From NCBI RefSeq assembly GCF_039595395.1, contig NZ_JBCNLP010000006.1:315001-379000 (forward strand): a stretch of DNA of 64,000 bases, in the 5' to 3' direction. Below the pieces are notes generated by a model. It ran no database searches. It had not been told where the DNA came from and saw only the letters and a program-made list of their open reading frames with translations. The stretch is from Novosphingobium sp. (GTDB taxonomy: Bacteria; Pseudomonadota; Alphaproteobacteria; Sphingomonadales; Sphingomonadaceae). Shown one piece after another: positions 40,759-50,800 of the stretch (positions within the stretch are counted from its first letter, which is position 1; the number at the start of each line of letters is the position of its first letter). Both the position numbers and the translations under genes were made by a program.

Positions 40759-42825
40759 GTGAGATCCTGGTTGTTGGTTGCGTTTATTTTTGCGCAGGGC
40801 GCCGTGTTGCAGGCACAGGAACAGAAGGAGCCGGTCGCGGCGCCCGCCGGCAAGGTCAGCCTGCAGGACCGGTTCAACACCGCCAGCGAGGCCTGGGAAA
40901 AGAACGATTGCGCCACCGCCGTGCCGATCTTCACCGCGCTGGCCGGCGATCCGCATTTCAAGCCGGGCAGTCTGCCGGGGTCCGTGGTCGGGCTGCGCCG
41001 GGGCCTGTGCCTGATCCGGACAGGGCATCAGGATGAGGGTGAGGCCATGATCTCCGCCGCCCTGCCGGTGGTGCGCGCCAAGGGGCAGGGCTTCGATGTC
41101 GATATCGCCATGGCCGAATATCAGCTTGGCGTGCAGGCCATGTATCGCTGGGACCATGATACGGCGCTGGCCCATCTGCGCGCTTCGCTGGCGCTGGAGC
41201 ATGGCACCGGGCGCCTCGATGCGCTGGCCCGCATCGCCCAACTGACCGCTTTCGACGGCGGGCGTGAGGGGCTGGACGCGGTGGATGAGGCGCTGCGCCT
41301 GGCGCAACCGGCAGGCGCCACGCCCAGCAAGACGGCGCTGGCGGAGTGGCACACGCTGCATGCGCGGATTCTGCTCAATCAGGGCGATGTCAAAGGCGGG
41401 CGCGCCGAATTGAAGGCGGCGCTGGCGCTGTCCGGCGGCGAAAAGGACCATGTCACGCTGGCCGAGGCGCTGCTGCGCGCCGATGTGGCGCAGGCCGCGA
41501 TGCTCGATCACGACAAGGATGAGGCCTATAAGTTCATGGCGCTGTCGGGGGCGGGGCGGATCGACAAATCGCCCTTCGTCAGGGCCCGGATGATGGAGCC
41601 GCCCAGTTGCGGCCCCGACACCGGCCTGACCATGGAGGACAGCGCCGTGGTGGAGTTCAGCATCGGGGATGACGGCATGGTCAGCAGTGCCCAGCCGATT
41701 TACGCCTCGGGCAATTACGCCAAGGCCACCGCCTTTGCCCGCGCGGTTTCCAACTGGGCATGGTCGCCGCAGGATGCGGCCAACATTCCGGCCTTCTTCC
41801 GCGCGGCCTCGCGGATCGAGCTGCGCTGCACCAATGCGGATGGCAATGGCAGCGGTGGCGCCTCGCCGCTGGCCCCGCTCCGCCACCGTTTCGACCAGTG
41901 GGCGCAGGGGGTGGCTGTGTCATATCTGCCTGCCCAGACCCTGGCCGATGACAAGCCGCTGACCTGGCCGGTGCTGGTGACGGCGGTGCAGGCCGCGCAG
42001 GACCGCAAGGATGACGCTGCCGAACTGGCGCTCCGCACGCTGTTGGCGCCGCGCGACCTGCGCCCTGTGGCCACGGTTCGCGCCTCGATCGACCGGGCCC
42101 GCGCCCTGACGCAGGAATCGCCTCAGGCGCCAGAAGTGCGCAATGCGGCGCTGGTGCTGCTGGCCGATGTGGTGCCCGAGCAGCGGGATCGCCGCAGGGA
42201 TGATGGCACGGCCGCGGCAGCCCAATTGATGTTGGCCGATGATCCGACCCTGGCTCAGGATGCTCTGGCGCAGGATACGGCGCTGCTGCTGTCGGTGACG
42301 CGCCGCGCCAGAGGGTCCGACAATCCGAAAACCGCCGAGACCCTGCAGCGCGTGGCCGGGGATACGCGTCTGGGCGATCATCACCCGCTGCGCCAGTTCG
42401 CCCAGTTGCGGCTGGCCAATGATGCCGCCCGCAAGGGCGATCTGGCTCAGGCCCAGACCCTGTTCGCGGCCACCGGGCTCAGCGCGGAGCAATGCGCCCT
42501 GATCGGCCCCAAGCCCGCCATGTCCTCCAACGGGGCGGGCGCCACGGCTTTCCCGATGGATGCATTGCGCTGGGGCTTCGAGGGCTGGGTGCGCACCGAG
42601 TTTGACATTCAGGCCGATGGCCATACCGCAGGGGCGCGGGCGGTGGTGTCCTATCCGCCCTTCATTTTCGCCAATGCGGCCCAGCGCATCCTGAATGGCG
42701 CGCGTTACCAGTCGAGCTTCCGCCCCGATGGTGGTGCCGCCTGCAGCGCCAACAATGAGATGGTCAAGTTCACGATCCCCAGCAATATGAACACGGTCTC
42801 CGTGACGACCAAGAAGAAGGTCTGA
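40759..42825 (+). CDS. Exported TPR-like protein with two TonB-C-like segments
   Basis: A protein of about 688 residues. The GTG start at 40759 is preferred because AGGAGG lies 6 bases before it; an upstream ATG at 40723 has no such site. MRSWLLVAFIFAQGAVLQAQ is a signal peptide. The N-terminal half is helical and repeat-like (TPR). Two segments resemble the C-terminal domain of TonB: one near residue 290 (VVEFSIGDDGMVSSAQPIYA, later NWAWSPQ) and one at the C terminus (VRTEFDIQADGHTAGARAV, later IFANAAQRIL). No membrane anchor follows the signal, so it is not a TonB energiser. Its function is unknown. It ends at a strong hairpin. Confidence 0.65.
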   Translation: MRSWLLVAFIFAQGAVLQAQEQKEPVAAPAGKVSLQDRFNTASEAWEKNDCATAVPIFTALAGDPHFKPGSLPGSVVGLRRGLCLIRTGHQDEGEAMISAALPVVRAKGQGFDVDIAMAEYQLGVQAMYRWDHDTALAHLRASLALEHGTGRLDALARIAQLTAFDGGREGLDAVDEALRLAQPAGATPSKTALAEWHTLHARILLNQGDVKGGRAELKAALALSGGEKDHVTLAEALLRADVAQAAMLDHDKDEAYKFMALSGAGRIDKSPFVRARMMEPPSCGPDTGLTMEDSAVVEFSIGDDGMVSSAQPIYASGNYAKATAFARAVSNWAWSPQDAANIPAFFRAASRIELRCTNADGNGSGGASPLAPLRHRFDQWAQGVAVSYLPAQTLADDKPLTWPVLVTAVQAAQDRKDDAAELALRTLLAPRDLRPVATVRASIDRARALTQESPQAPEVRNAALVLLADVVPEQRDRRRDDGTAAAAQLMLADDPTLAQDALAQDTALLLSVTRRARGSDNPKTAETLQRVAGDTRLGDHHPLRQFAQLRLANDAARKGDLAQAQTLFAATGLSAEQCALIGPKPAMSSNGAGATAFPMDALRWGFEGWVRTEFDIQADGHTAGARAVVSYPPFIFANAAQRILNGARYQSSFRPDGGAACSANNEMVKFTIPSNMNTVSVTTKKKV

Positions 42826-42836
42826 ACCTTCCGGGG

Positions 42837-42869
42837 TCAGCGACCAGCCAGAGCATGGCTGGTCGCTGA
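42837..42869. terminator. Perfect 14-bp hairpin between convergent genes
   Basis: TCAGCGACCAGCCA and TGGCTGGTCGCTGA pair around GAGCA. The left arm starts at the stop codon of the small gene on the minus strand, so the hairpin lies within its last codons and terminates both directions. Confidence 0.75.
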
Positions 42870-43079
42870 GAGAACCGCGATCATATTGCCCATCCGGGCG
42901 CAGATCTGCGTGGCGACGGCCTCATCCAGCAGGGGCATGTCGATGACGATCTCGAGATCGTCATCGACACAGATGGCACGCACGGCGGCCGGCACGAGCC
43001 CACGCTGGGCGAAAGGGTCGAGCAGGCGAACCAGCGCGGCTGCCTCGGCCTCCGCGCGGATCTGGAAGCGGGTGAGCAT
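42837..43079 (-). CDS. Small ACT-like protein after leucine dehydrogenase
   Basis: An 80-residue protein starting at 43079 (MLTRFQIRAEAEAAALVRLL). It alternates strand and helix as FQIRAEAEAAALVRLLDPFA, AVRAICVDDDLEIVIDMP and an amphipathic helix, resembling a single ACT domain, a fold that binds amino acids. It begins 8 bp after the leucine dehydrogenase stop and is surely co-transcribed. An allosteric or regulatory partner of that enzyme is plausible, but the family is not one I recognise by name. Its end overlaps the terminator hairpin. Confidence 0.6.
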   Translation of the reverse strand: MLTRFQIRAEAEAAALVRLLDPFAQRGLVPAAVRAICVDDDLEIVIDMPLLDEAVATQICARMGNMIAVLSATSHALAGR

Positions 43080-43086
43080 GGCGGCG

Positions 43087-44151
43087 TCAGGCAGGCACCC
43101 GTTGTGCCGCGGCGATGATGGCGCGGGCCATGTCGTCGGCGATGGCATGGCTGGGGCGGTTGTCGCGCGCGGCTTGCTGCAGGATCTGCTCGACCCGGCC
43201 GGGGATCGTCGCGATGCGCGCCTGCACCTCTTCCACGGTCTCGCCCAGATATTCCGCCGAGACATTGATGATCCCGCCAGCATTGACCACATAATCGGGG
43301 GCATAGGCGATGCCGCGCGCAAACAGGGCGTCGCCATCCTCGGCCGTTGCCAACTGGTTGTTGGCGCCGCCGCACACCAGCGCGGCCTTGAGGGCGGGGA
43401 TGGTCTGCGCGTTCAGCACCGCGCCCAGTGCGCAGGGCGACAGCACATCGGCCTCGACGCCAAGGATCTCCTCGACGGAGACGACGCTGCCGCCATGCGC
43501 CTCGGCCACGGCGCGGGCACGGGCGGGATCGATGTCGGCGACGATCAGACGCGCGCCAGCTTCATGCAGCAGCGAGCACAGATGCGCGCCGACATTGCCG
43601 ACACCCTGCACGGCCACCGTCAAGGCATCGAGATCGCGGCCCAGCGTATGGCGGGCCGCCGCCTGCATCGCCTTGAAGATGCCCAGCGCGGTCCAGGGCG
43701 AGGGGTCTCCACCGGCACGTCCCGCCTGACGGGTGAGCCCGGCGACATGGCGCGTGTGGCGGGCGACCTCTTCCATGTCCTCCACGCTGGTGCCCACGTC
43801 CTCGGCGGTGACATATTGGCCGCCCAGCGCCTCGACTGCCTCGGCAAAGGCTGCGAACAGCGCCTTGCGGTCGAAGTCACCGGCGGGCCGCTGCAACACC
43901 GCCTTGCCCCCGCCCAGCGGCAGACCGGCCAGAGCGTTCTTGTAGCTCATGCCGCGCGCCAGACGGATGGCGTCGGTCATCGCATCCTGATCGGAGGCAT
44001 AGTGCCAGAAACGGCAACCGCCCGCTGCGGGCCCAAGCGCCGTCGAATGGAGGGCAATCACCCCCCGCGCGCCGCTGGCGGGATCATCGATCATCTGCAG
44101 ATGTTCGGGCAGATGATCGGCGGACGTGTCGTGACGGGCGGATTGCACCAT
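43087..44151 (-). CDS. Leucine/Glu/Phe/Val-type amino acid dehydrogenase
   Basis: A 354-residue NAD-dependent dehydrogenase deaminating branched-chain or aromatic amino acids to the keto acids. The N-terminal domain has the active-site Lys region AGLPLGGGKAVLQ, preceded by ARGMSYKNALA, whose Lys is also catalytic, and the Asp in TAEDVGTSVEDMEEV. The Rossmann domain has AVQGVGNVGAHLCSLL (GxGxxG) and IVADIDPAR. The C-terminal NAAGIINVSAEY-like stretch is NAGGIINVSAEY. The divergent Lrp regulator gene and the downstream ACT-like protein suggest amino-acid-responsive control. The best name is leucine dehydrogenase; substrate preference is not decided. Confidence 0.9.
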   Translation of the reverse strand: MVQSARHDTSADHLPEHLQMIDDPASGARGVIALHSTALGPAAGGCRFWHYASDQDAMTDAIRLARGMSYKNALAGLPLGGGKAVLQRPAGDFDRKALFAAFAEAVEALGGQYVTAEDVGTSVEDMEEVARHTRHVAGLTRQAGRAGGDPSPWTALGIFKAMQAAARHTLGRDLDALTVAVQGVGNVGAHLCSLLHEAGARLIVADIDPARARAVAEAHGGSVVSVEEILGVEADVLSPCALGAVLNAQTIPALKAALVCGGANNQLATAEDGDALFARGIAYAPDYVVNAGGIINVSAEYLGETVEEVQARIATIPGRVEQILQQAARDNRPSHAIADDMARAIIAAAQRVPA

Positions 44152-44180
44152 GGTTCCATGCTCCTTTGATGGGGCATAGG

Positions 44181-44200
44181 TATCACGCTCGGCCGTGATA
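44181..44200. promoter_or_regulatory. Inverted repeat in the leucine dehydrogenase/Lrp promoter
   Basis: TATCACG and CGTGATA are perfect 7-bp arms around CTCGGC. The site is 30-49 bp upstream of the dehydrogenase start and about 65 bp before the regulator start. It is the likely Lrp operator or another dimeric repressor site. Confidence 0.5.
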
Positions 44201-44264
44201 AAAATTTCTTATATCGGCCTTATGGTGGCGTTATGGAAATGATACATTCCAGAAATGGCAATAT

Positions 44265-44759
44265 ATGGATAAATTTATGCTGGATGATCTCGATGAGTAT
44301 GAAAGACGCATTCTGGCGATTCTGCAGGTGGATGCCTCGCGCTCGACCACCGATATCGCTCAGGAGATCGGCCTGTCGCAGGCGCCCTGCTGGCGCCGCA
44401 TCCAGCGGCTGAAGGATGAGGGCTATATCCGCGCGCAGGTCTGTGTGCTCGATCGCCGCAAGCTGGGGCTGCGCGCGCAGATCTTCGCGCAGGTGAAGCT
44501 GAACGCGCATGGGCGCGCGCATCTGGCCGAATTTTCCGATGCCATCCGGGGCTTTTCGGAGGTGCTGGATTGTTTCGTGCTGATGGGCTCGACCGATTTC
44601 ATGCTGCGCATCGTCACGCGCGACATCGAAACCTATGAGCGCTTTTTCTTCGACAAGCTGTCGCAGGTGCCCGGCGTGCAGGAAGTGACCTCGATGGTCG
44701 CCCTGTCCGAAATCAAGTCGACCACGGCTCTGCCGCTGGAACTGGTCGAGCCCGAATAG
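44265..44759 (+). CDS. Lrp/AsnC-family transcriptional regulator
   Basis: A 164-residue regulator. The N-terminal winged helix has LDEYERRILAILQVDASRST, followed by TDIAQEIGLSQAPCWRRIQR (the helix-turn-helix) and LKDEGYIRAQV. The C-terminal RAM/AsnC effector domain runs from IFAQVKLNAHGRAHLAEF to the end, with DCFVLMGSTDFMLRIV as the amino-acid-binding stretch. Such proteins form octamers and sense amino acids. It diverges from the leucine dehydrogenase gene with a 113-bp gap carrying a perfect inverted repeat. The start at 44265 or the in-frame ATG at 44277 are both possible. Confidence 0.92.
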   Translation: MDKFMLDDLDEYERRILAILQVDASRSTTDIAQEIGLSQAPCWRRIQRLKDEGYIRAQVCVLDRRKLGLRAQIFAQVKLNAHGRAHLAEFSDAIRGFSEVLDCFVLMGSTDFMLRIVTRDIETYERFFFDKLSQVPGVQEVTSMVALSEIKSTTALPLELVEPE

Positions 44760-44810
44760 CGCCCCATGGAAAAGGGGCACCCGTCACACGACGAGCGCCC
44801 CCTTCATCGA

Positions 44811-47800
44811 TCAGAAAGCCAGGCGGAAGCCCGCATTGCCCTTCCAGCCATAGCTCTTGCCGAAGTCCTGCGTGGCACTCTTGCCCGAAGCCTGAGCGAA
44901 GATCGAGAAGCCCCGGCCCAGCACCACATTGGCGCCCACACCGGCCTCGCCCCACAGGTGGAAGTTCTCGCGCCCGATCGCTGCGCCCGAGACATCGGTC
45001 ACCGTGCCGTCCAGCCACTCATAGCTCAGGCTGGCCACGGCATAGAGGTGGCTGCGCCCGTCCTGCCGGTCGAGCGAGATGCCCCAGCGGCTCTTCAGGC
45101 TGTCGCCAAGGCGCGAGGTCACCACCGCGCCATGCGGATCGGTGAAGCCGTCGAAGCCGATGGTAGAATAGACCATCTGCACCTGCGGCGTCACCGACAG
45201 ATGCCCGCCCACCGGCCAGCGCTTGCCGATCTCAAGGCTGTAGGCCTCGCCGTGCCCCTTGTTGCCATCGACCAGCGAGCCCAGCACCGAGGAGGTCAGG
45301 CGGCTGTCATACCAGTTCACCTGCGCGTGCCCATCCACATAGAAGCCCTGCGGACCGAACCAGCTCAGCGTGCCGCCAAGGCTGTAGGCCGAGGTCTTGA
45401 TGCTGCCATTGCCGAAGACCGAGCCGACATTGCTGGTCGCCTCGCCGTAACCGGCCACCACGCCCAGCACCAGCGCCGAACCGTCGGCGCGCTGGCTCAG
45501 CACCTGATCGGCACCGACCTCGACCTTCCAGATATCGACGCTGACATGGGCGAGGCTGCTCGACTGCGCCGCATTGGCGCGCAGACCCTGACCCTCGAAG
45601 CGCTGCCACAGGCCGGACTGGTGATCGCCGCCCTGCATCCACTGGCGGTCGCCGACGCGCTGCTGCATCGTCCCCAGATCATTGAGCGCCAGCAGCGTCT
45701 GGCTGTAGGCCTCATAGACCGGCACGCCCGGCTGATAGAGCGGCTGGGCCGGAGCAACCGGCGTGCCGTCCGATGCGCCGCCCTCATTGCCCGCATTGCC
45801 CGTCGATGTGCCGCTGTCCAGCAGGCTGGAGCGCAGATACCAGTCGCCATCGGCGGTGTTGACGCCATTCTTGTAGAGGCGATAGCCATAGGCCCCCGCC
45901 ACCACGGCCTGCTGGCCCTGGAAGAGATAGTCGCCCGCCAGCGTGAAGGTGCCGTTCGAGGCCCCGGTCACATCCACCAGCTTGATGCCATTGACGGTGG
46001 CCGCGCCCAGCCCGCCCATATTGGTGACCTTGATGGTGGTGTTCCCGGCGGTCGAGCCCTTCACCACCAGCAGATCGCTGCGCGAGGCATCGCCGCCCAG
46101 CACGGTCTTGATCGCCAGCGTGCCATTGGCGCCGGTGTAGTCGCCATTGACGCTCAGCGTGCCGAAGCCGTTCAGCCCCGGCGAGACCGTGCCGCCATTG
46201 ATCACGCTGCCCACCTGACCCGTACCGGCCAGCGAGGCGCCTGAACCGACCGTCAGCGAACCGCCCAACTGCCCCGTCACGGCCAGCGTGCCCGCCGCAA
46301 CCGTCGCCGCGCCGGAATAGCTGCTGCCGTCCCCGGCGATCAGCAGGGTGCCCAGACCACTCTTGGTCAGCGCGCCCGAGCCTGTCAGCCCGCCGGTCAG
46401 GGTCAGTGTGGTGGCATTGGCGGTGGTGATGCCGCTGGTGTCCGTCACATCGAACTGGCGCGCGGTGGTCAGATCGGCGGTGGTGGCCAGCGTGCCGCCG
46501 TTCAGCGTCACGCCGCCGGTGGCCAGACCCAGATTGGCGTCCGAGGCGATCTGCAGCGTGCCGCCGTTGATGCTGGTGCCATCGGCGTACTGGTTGGCGC
46601 CCGTGAGCACCAGCGTGCCCGCGTCGGTCTTCACCAGTTGCGTGGCACCGGCCAGCACGGCGTCGATGGTGGCGGTGTAACCCGCGCCTGCCGATGTGCC
46701 ATCACCCACGCGGATCGTGGATTGCGGGCCCACCAGCGTCAGCGTGCCGCCATTGATGCGATAACCCGTGGTGGCAAACTGCAGGCCCGAAGCGGTCACC
46801 CCGCCAAGGCTGTTGTCCACCGTCACGGTGCCCGCATTGCCCGCGAAGACGGCGAAGCTGTTGATGGCATTGGGCGCATTCACGCTGCCGCTGACGGTGG
46901 TCCAATTGTCATTGCCGGTGGCGGATTGCCACAGGCCGTTGCCGCCATTGATGATGTCGTTGTTCTTGCCGTTGCCGGCGCCATCCCAATAGCTGAGCAG
47001 CAGGCCGTTGGTGTTGACCAGATTGACCTGACCCGCCACCGAGGTCTGCACCGTCACCGCGCTGTCGCTTGGCATGGCGCCCAGGGTCAGCCCGTTGTCG
47101 GTCAGCGATCCGCCATAGTTGAACAGGCGATAGATGCCCGCGTCGAAGCTGCCGCCCGTGGTCACCGAGACATTGAGCGTGCCATCGAGCACCAGCTTGC
47201 CGCCGACATTGACCAGATCGTTGAGCGATCCGCCCGCCGCGCCAGCCTGCCCGAGCTGATAGTTCAGCACGCTGCCGCCCGACAGCGAGAGGTTGCCGTT
47301 GATGGTCAGCGTGCCCGCCGTGCCGCCGGTGCCGGGCGAGAGGGTGGCGCCATCGGCCAGCGTCACATCGCTGCCGATCGTGCCGTTGCCGCCCAGGGTT
47401 GCGCCATTGGCCACGCTGGTCAGGCCCGTCGCGGCCGACTGGTTGCCGTTCACCAGCAAGGTGCCCGCGCCGACGGTGGTCGCGCCGGTGTAGCTGTTGG
47501 TGCCTGACAGGATCAAAGTACCGCTGCCGTTCTGGAACAGCGCGCCCGTGCCGGAGACCAACCCGTTCAGCGTCAGCGTGGTGCCCGCGTCCGGCGCCAC
47601 GGCGCCATCGCCGACAAGGCTGACCGCACGGTTGTTCGCCACATCCGCCGAGGTGCTCAGCGTGCCGCCGTTGAAGCTGAGCCCGCTTGCCGCAGCGCCC
47701 AGATTGCCGTCAGAGGCAATGCGCAGCGTGCCGCCATTGATCGCCGTGCCGCCGGTGTAGCTGTTGGCGCCGGTCAGCACCAGCGTGCCCACATCGCTCT

Positions 47801-50800
47801 TCACGAGCTGGGCATTGCCCTGGATCGCGGCATCGATGGTGGCGGTAAAGCCCGCACCCACCGAGGTGCCGTCACCCACGCGGATCATGGATTGCAGCGC
47901 GGTCAGTGTCAGCGCATCGCCGGTCAGCCTATAGCCGTCAGAGGCGAATTGCAGGCCCGAAGCGGTCACCGCGCCAAGGCTGTTGTCGATGGTGACGGTG
48001 CCCGGAGCCGCCGAGAAGATCGCCAGCGCGCCGTCGCTGTAGCCCGCATTCACCGCGCCGGTCGAGTTGGCCCAGTTGGTGTTGCCCGCGCTTGCCTGCC
48101 AGACGCCATTGCCGCCATCGACCTGATTGTTGAACTTGGGCCCCGCCGCGCCGTCCCAGAAGCTGAGCGTCTGCCCGCCGGTGTTGATCAGATTGACCTG
48201 ATTGGCCACCGAGGTCTGCACCGACACATCGCTGCCCGCGGGCATGGTGCCCAGCGAGAGGCCATTGTCGGTCAACGCGCCATTGTAGCTGATCACGCGA
48301 TAGAGGCCGGGCCCGAAGGTTCCGCCCGTCGGCACGGTCACATTGATCGTGCCATCCAGCGTGAGGTTGCCCTTCACCACGGTCAGATCGTTGTAGGAAC
48401 CGGCGACGACATTGGCCTGCCCGATCTCGTAATTGAGCAGCGAGCCGTTCGAGAGCGACAGATTGCCGTTGATCGTCAGCGTGCCGGGGCTGTTGCCCGG
48501 AGCAATCGCGCCGCCATCGGCCACAGTCACATCGCCGCCGACAATGCCGCTGCCGCCCAGCGTCGCGCCGCTGCCCACGGAGGTCAGGCCCGTTGCCAGC
48601 GACTGGTCGCCATTGATGCGCAGCGTGCCGCCCGAGACGGTGGTGGCGCCGGTGTAGCTGTTGTTGCCTGTCAGGATCGTGGTGCCGGCAAGCTGGTTGA
48701 CCACGCCCGCGCCGCTGATTAGCGCGGCCAGCGTATAGCCCGTATCGGTATGGTTGAAGTTGATCGCGCTGTTGGCGTTCACCGCAATGCCGCTGGCCGA
48801 GAGCGCGCCGGCCGCCGATGCCGCCGAGCCCGAAGCTGCGCCAATGTTGAGCGTGCCCGTCGCCGTCGAGGCGTCGCCCAGCACCAGCGTGCCGCCGACA
48901 GAGGCCGCGCCGCCGTCCGCAAGCGTGATCGTGCCACTGCCCGTGCCGCTGCCCACGGTCAGGTTGCCGGTGGTGGTCAGGCCCGAGCCGCTGCCCGAAA
49001 TCAGGATCGTTGCCGGATAGGCCGAAGAGACCGTGCCCGCCGTGATGCCGCTGAAGGTCGCCGTGCCGCCATTGGTCAGCGAGAGGCTGCCATCGGTCAT
49101 GGTCAGCGCGCCCTGGCTGGTCCAGTCGCTTCCCTTGCCATCGATGCTGATCGAGGGCAGCGTGCCATTGCCCGCTGCCGCGCCCATGGTGGTCGCACCA
49201 GCAGTGGTCACCTTGCCGCCGTTGCTGACGGTAATGAAATTGTTGCTGGTGGCTCCGGCGGCGAGCACCACCGCGCCGCCGATGTTGGCCTGCGAGCCCG
49301 CACCCGAAACGGTCAGCGAGTCAAGCGTGGTGCCCAGCGCCGTCTGCAGGGTGAAGGTGCCGGTGGTGTTCAGCACGCCGCCATTGACCACGCTGACGGT
49401 CGATGGCCCGCTGGCGGTGGAGCGTGCAACAAGGGTGGTCGTGTTGTAGGTCGCCCCCGCATCGACGATGAGGTTGCCGTTGGTCAACGAGGTCGCGCCG
49501 GAACTGACCGTTGCCCCCAGATAGCGGAAGGTGCCGCCGCCGCTGGAAAGGGTCGTTCCGCCACTGTAGCTGCTGTTGCCGGTGAAGGTGATGGTGCCCG
49601 AAGCGATGCTGGTGATCCCGCCGGTGCCGGTGATCGACCCGGTGTAGGTCCAGTCGTTCGCGGTGGCCATCGCCAGCGCGCCATTGTTGACGATATCGCC
49701 GGTGATCGAGGCATTGAGGGTGGAGGTGCCGATCTGCAGCGTGCCCGCCGAGATGGTGGTGCCGCCATTGAAGATGTTGTCACCCGTGAGGATCAGCTTG
49801 CCGACGCCGCTCTTGGTCAGCGCGCCGCCCACCAGCGCATTGTTGATGGTAAGGCCGTTTGAAGCGGTGGTGGCAACGTTGATCCCCCCGCCATTGGCGC
49901 CCCAGTTCACCCTGCGCGCCATGACGGCCGCGCCGCCGGTCCACAGCAGCGTGCCACCGTTGATGGTCAGATCAGTGCCCGCCGCACCCAGATTGGCGTT
50001 GGAGGACACCGACAGCGTGCCCGCGTCGATCTCAGTCCCGCCGGTGTAGGTGTTGGTGCCCGAAAGGACCAGCGTGCCCAGATCGCTCTTCACCAGTTGC
50101 GAAGAGCCCTGGATCACCGAGGCGACGGTGGCGGTATAGCCCGCCCCGGCCGAGGTGCCGTCACCCACGCGGATCGTCGATTGCGTGCCCGTCAGCGTCA
50201 GCGGATTGCCGTTGATCGTATAGCCATTGCTGGCGAATTGCAGACCCGAGGCCGTCACCGCGCCAAGGCTGTTGTCGATGGTGACGGTGCCCGGCGTGCC
50301 GCTGAAGATCGCCAGAGCACCGTCGCTGAAGCCCGCATTGACCGCGCCGCTGGCATTGGCCCAGTTGGTGTTGCCCGCGCTTGCCTGCCATGTGCCGCTG
50401 CCGCCGTCGATCTGGTTGTTGTACTTCGCGGCTGTGCCGTCCCAGAAGTTCAGCGTCTGGCCGCCGGTGTTGATCAGATTGACCTGATTGGCCACCGACG
50501 TCTGCACCGTCACCGTGCTGCCGCTGGGCATGGTGCCGAGCGACAGGCCACTGCCGCTCAGCGTGCCATCATAGCTGATCACGCGATAGAGGCCGGAGCC
50601 AAAGGTGCCGCCTGTCGGCTCGGTCACATTGATCGTGCCGTTCAGCGCGAGGTTGCCCTTCACCACGGTCAGATCGTTGAGCGAACCGCCCACCGTGTTG
50701 GCCTGACCCAGTTCGTAATTGAGCACCGAGCCGGTCGAAAGCGTCAGATCGCCATTGATCGTCAGCGTGCCGGGGCTGTTGCCCGGCGCAAGGATGCCGC

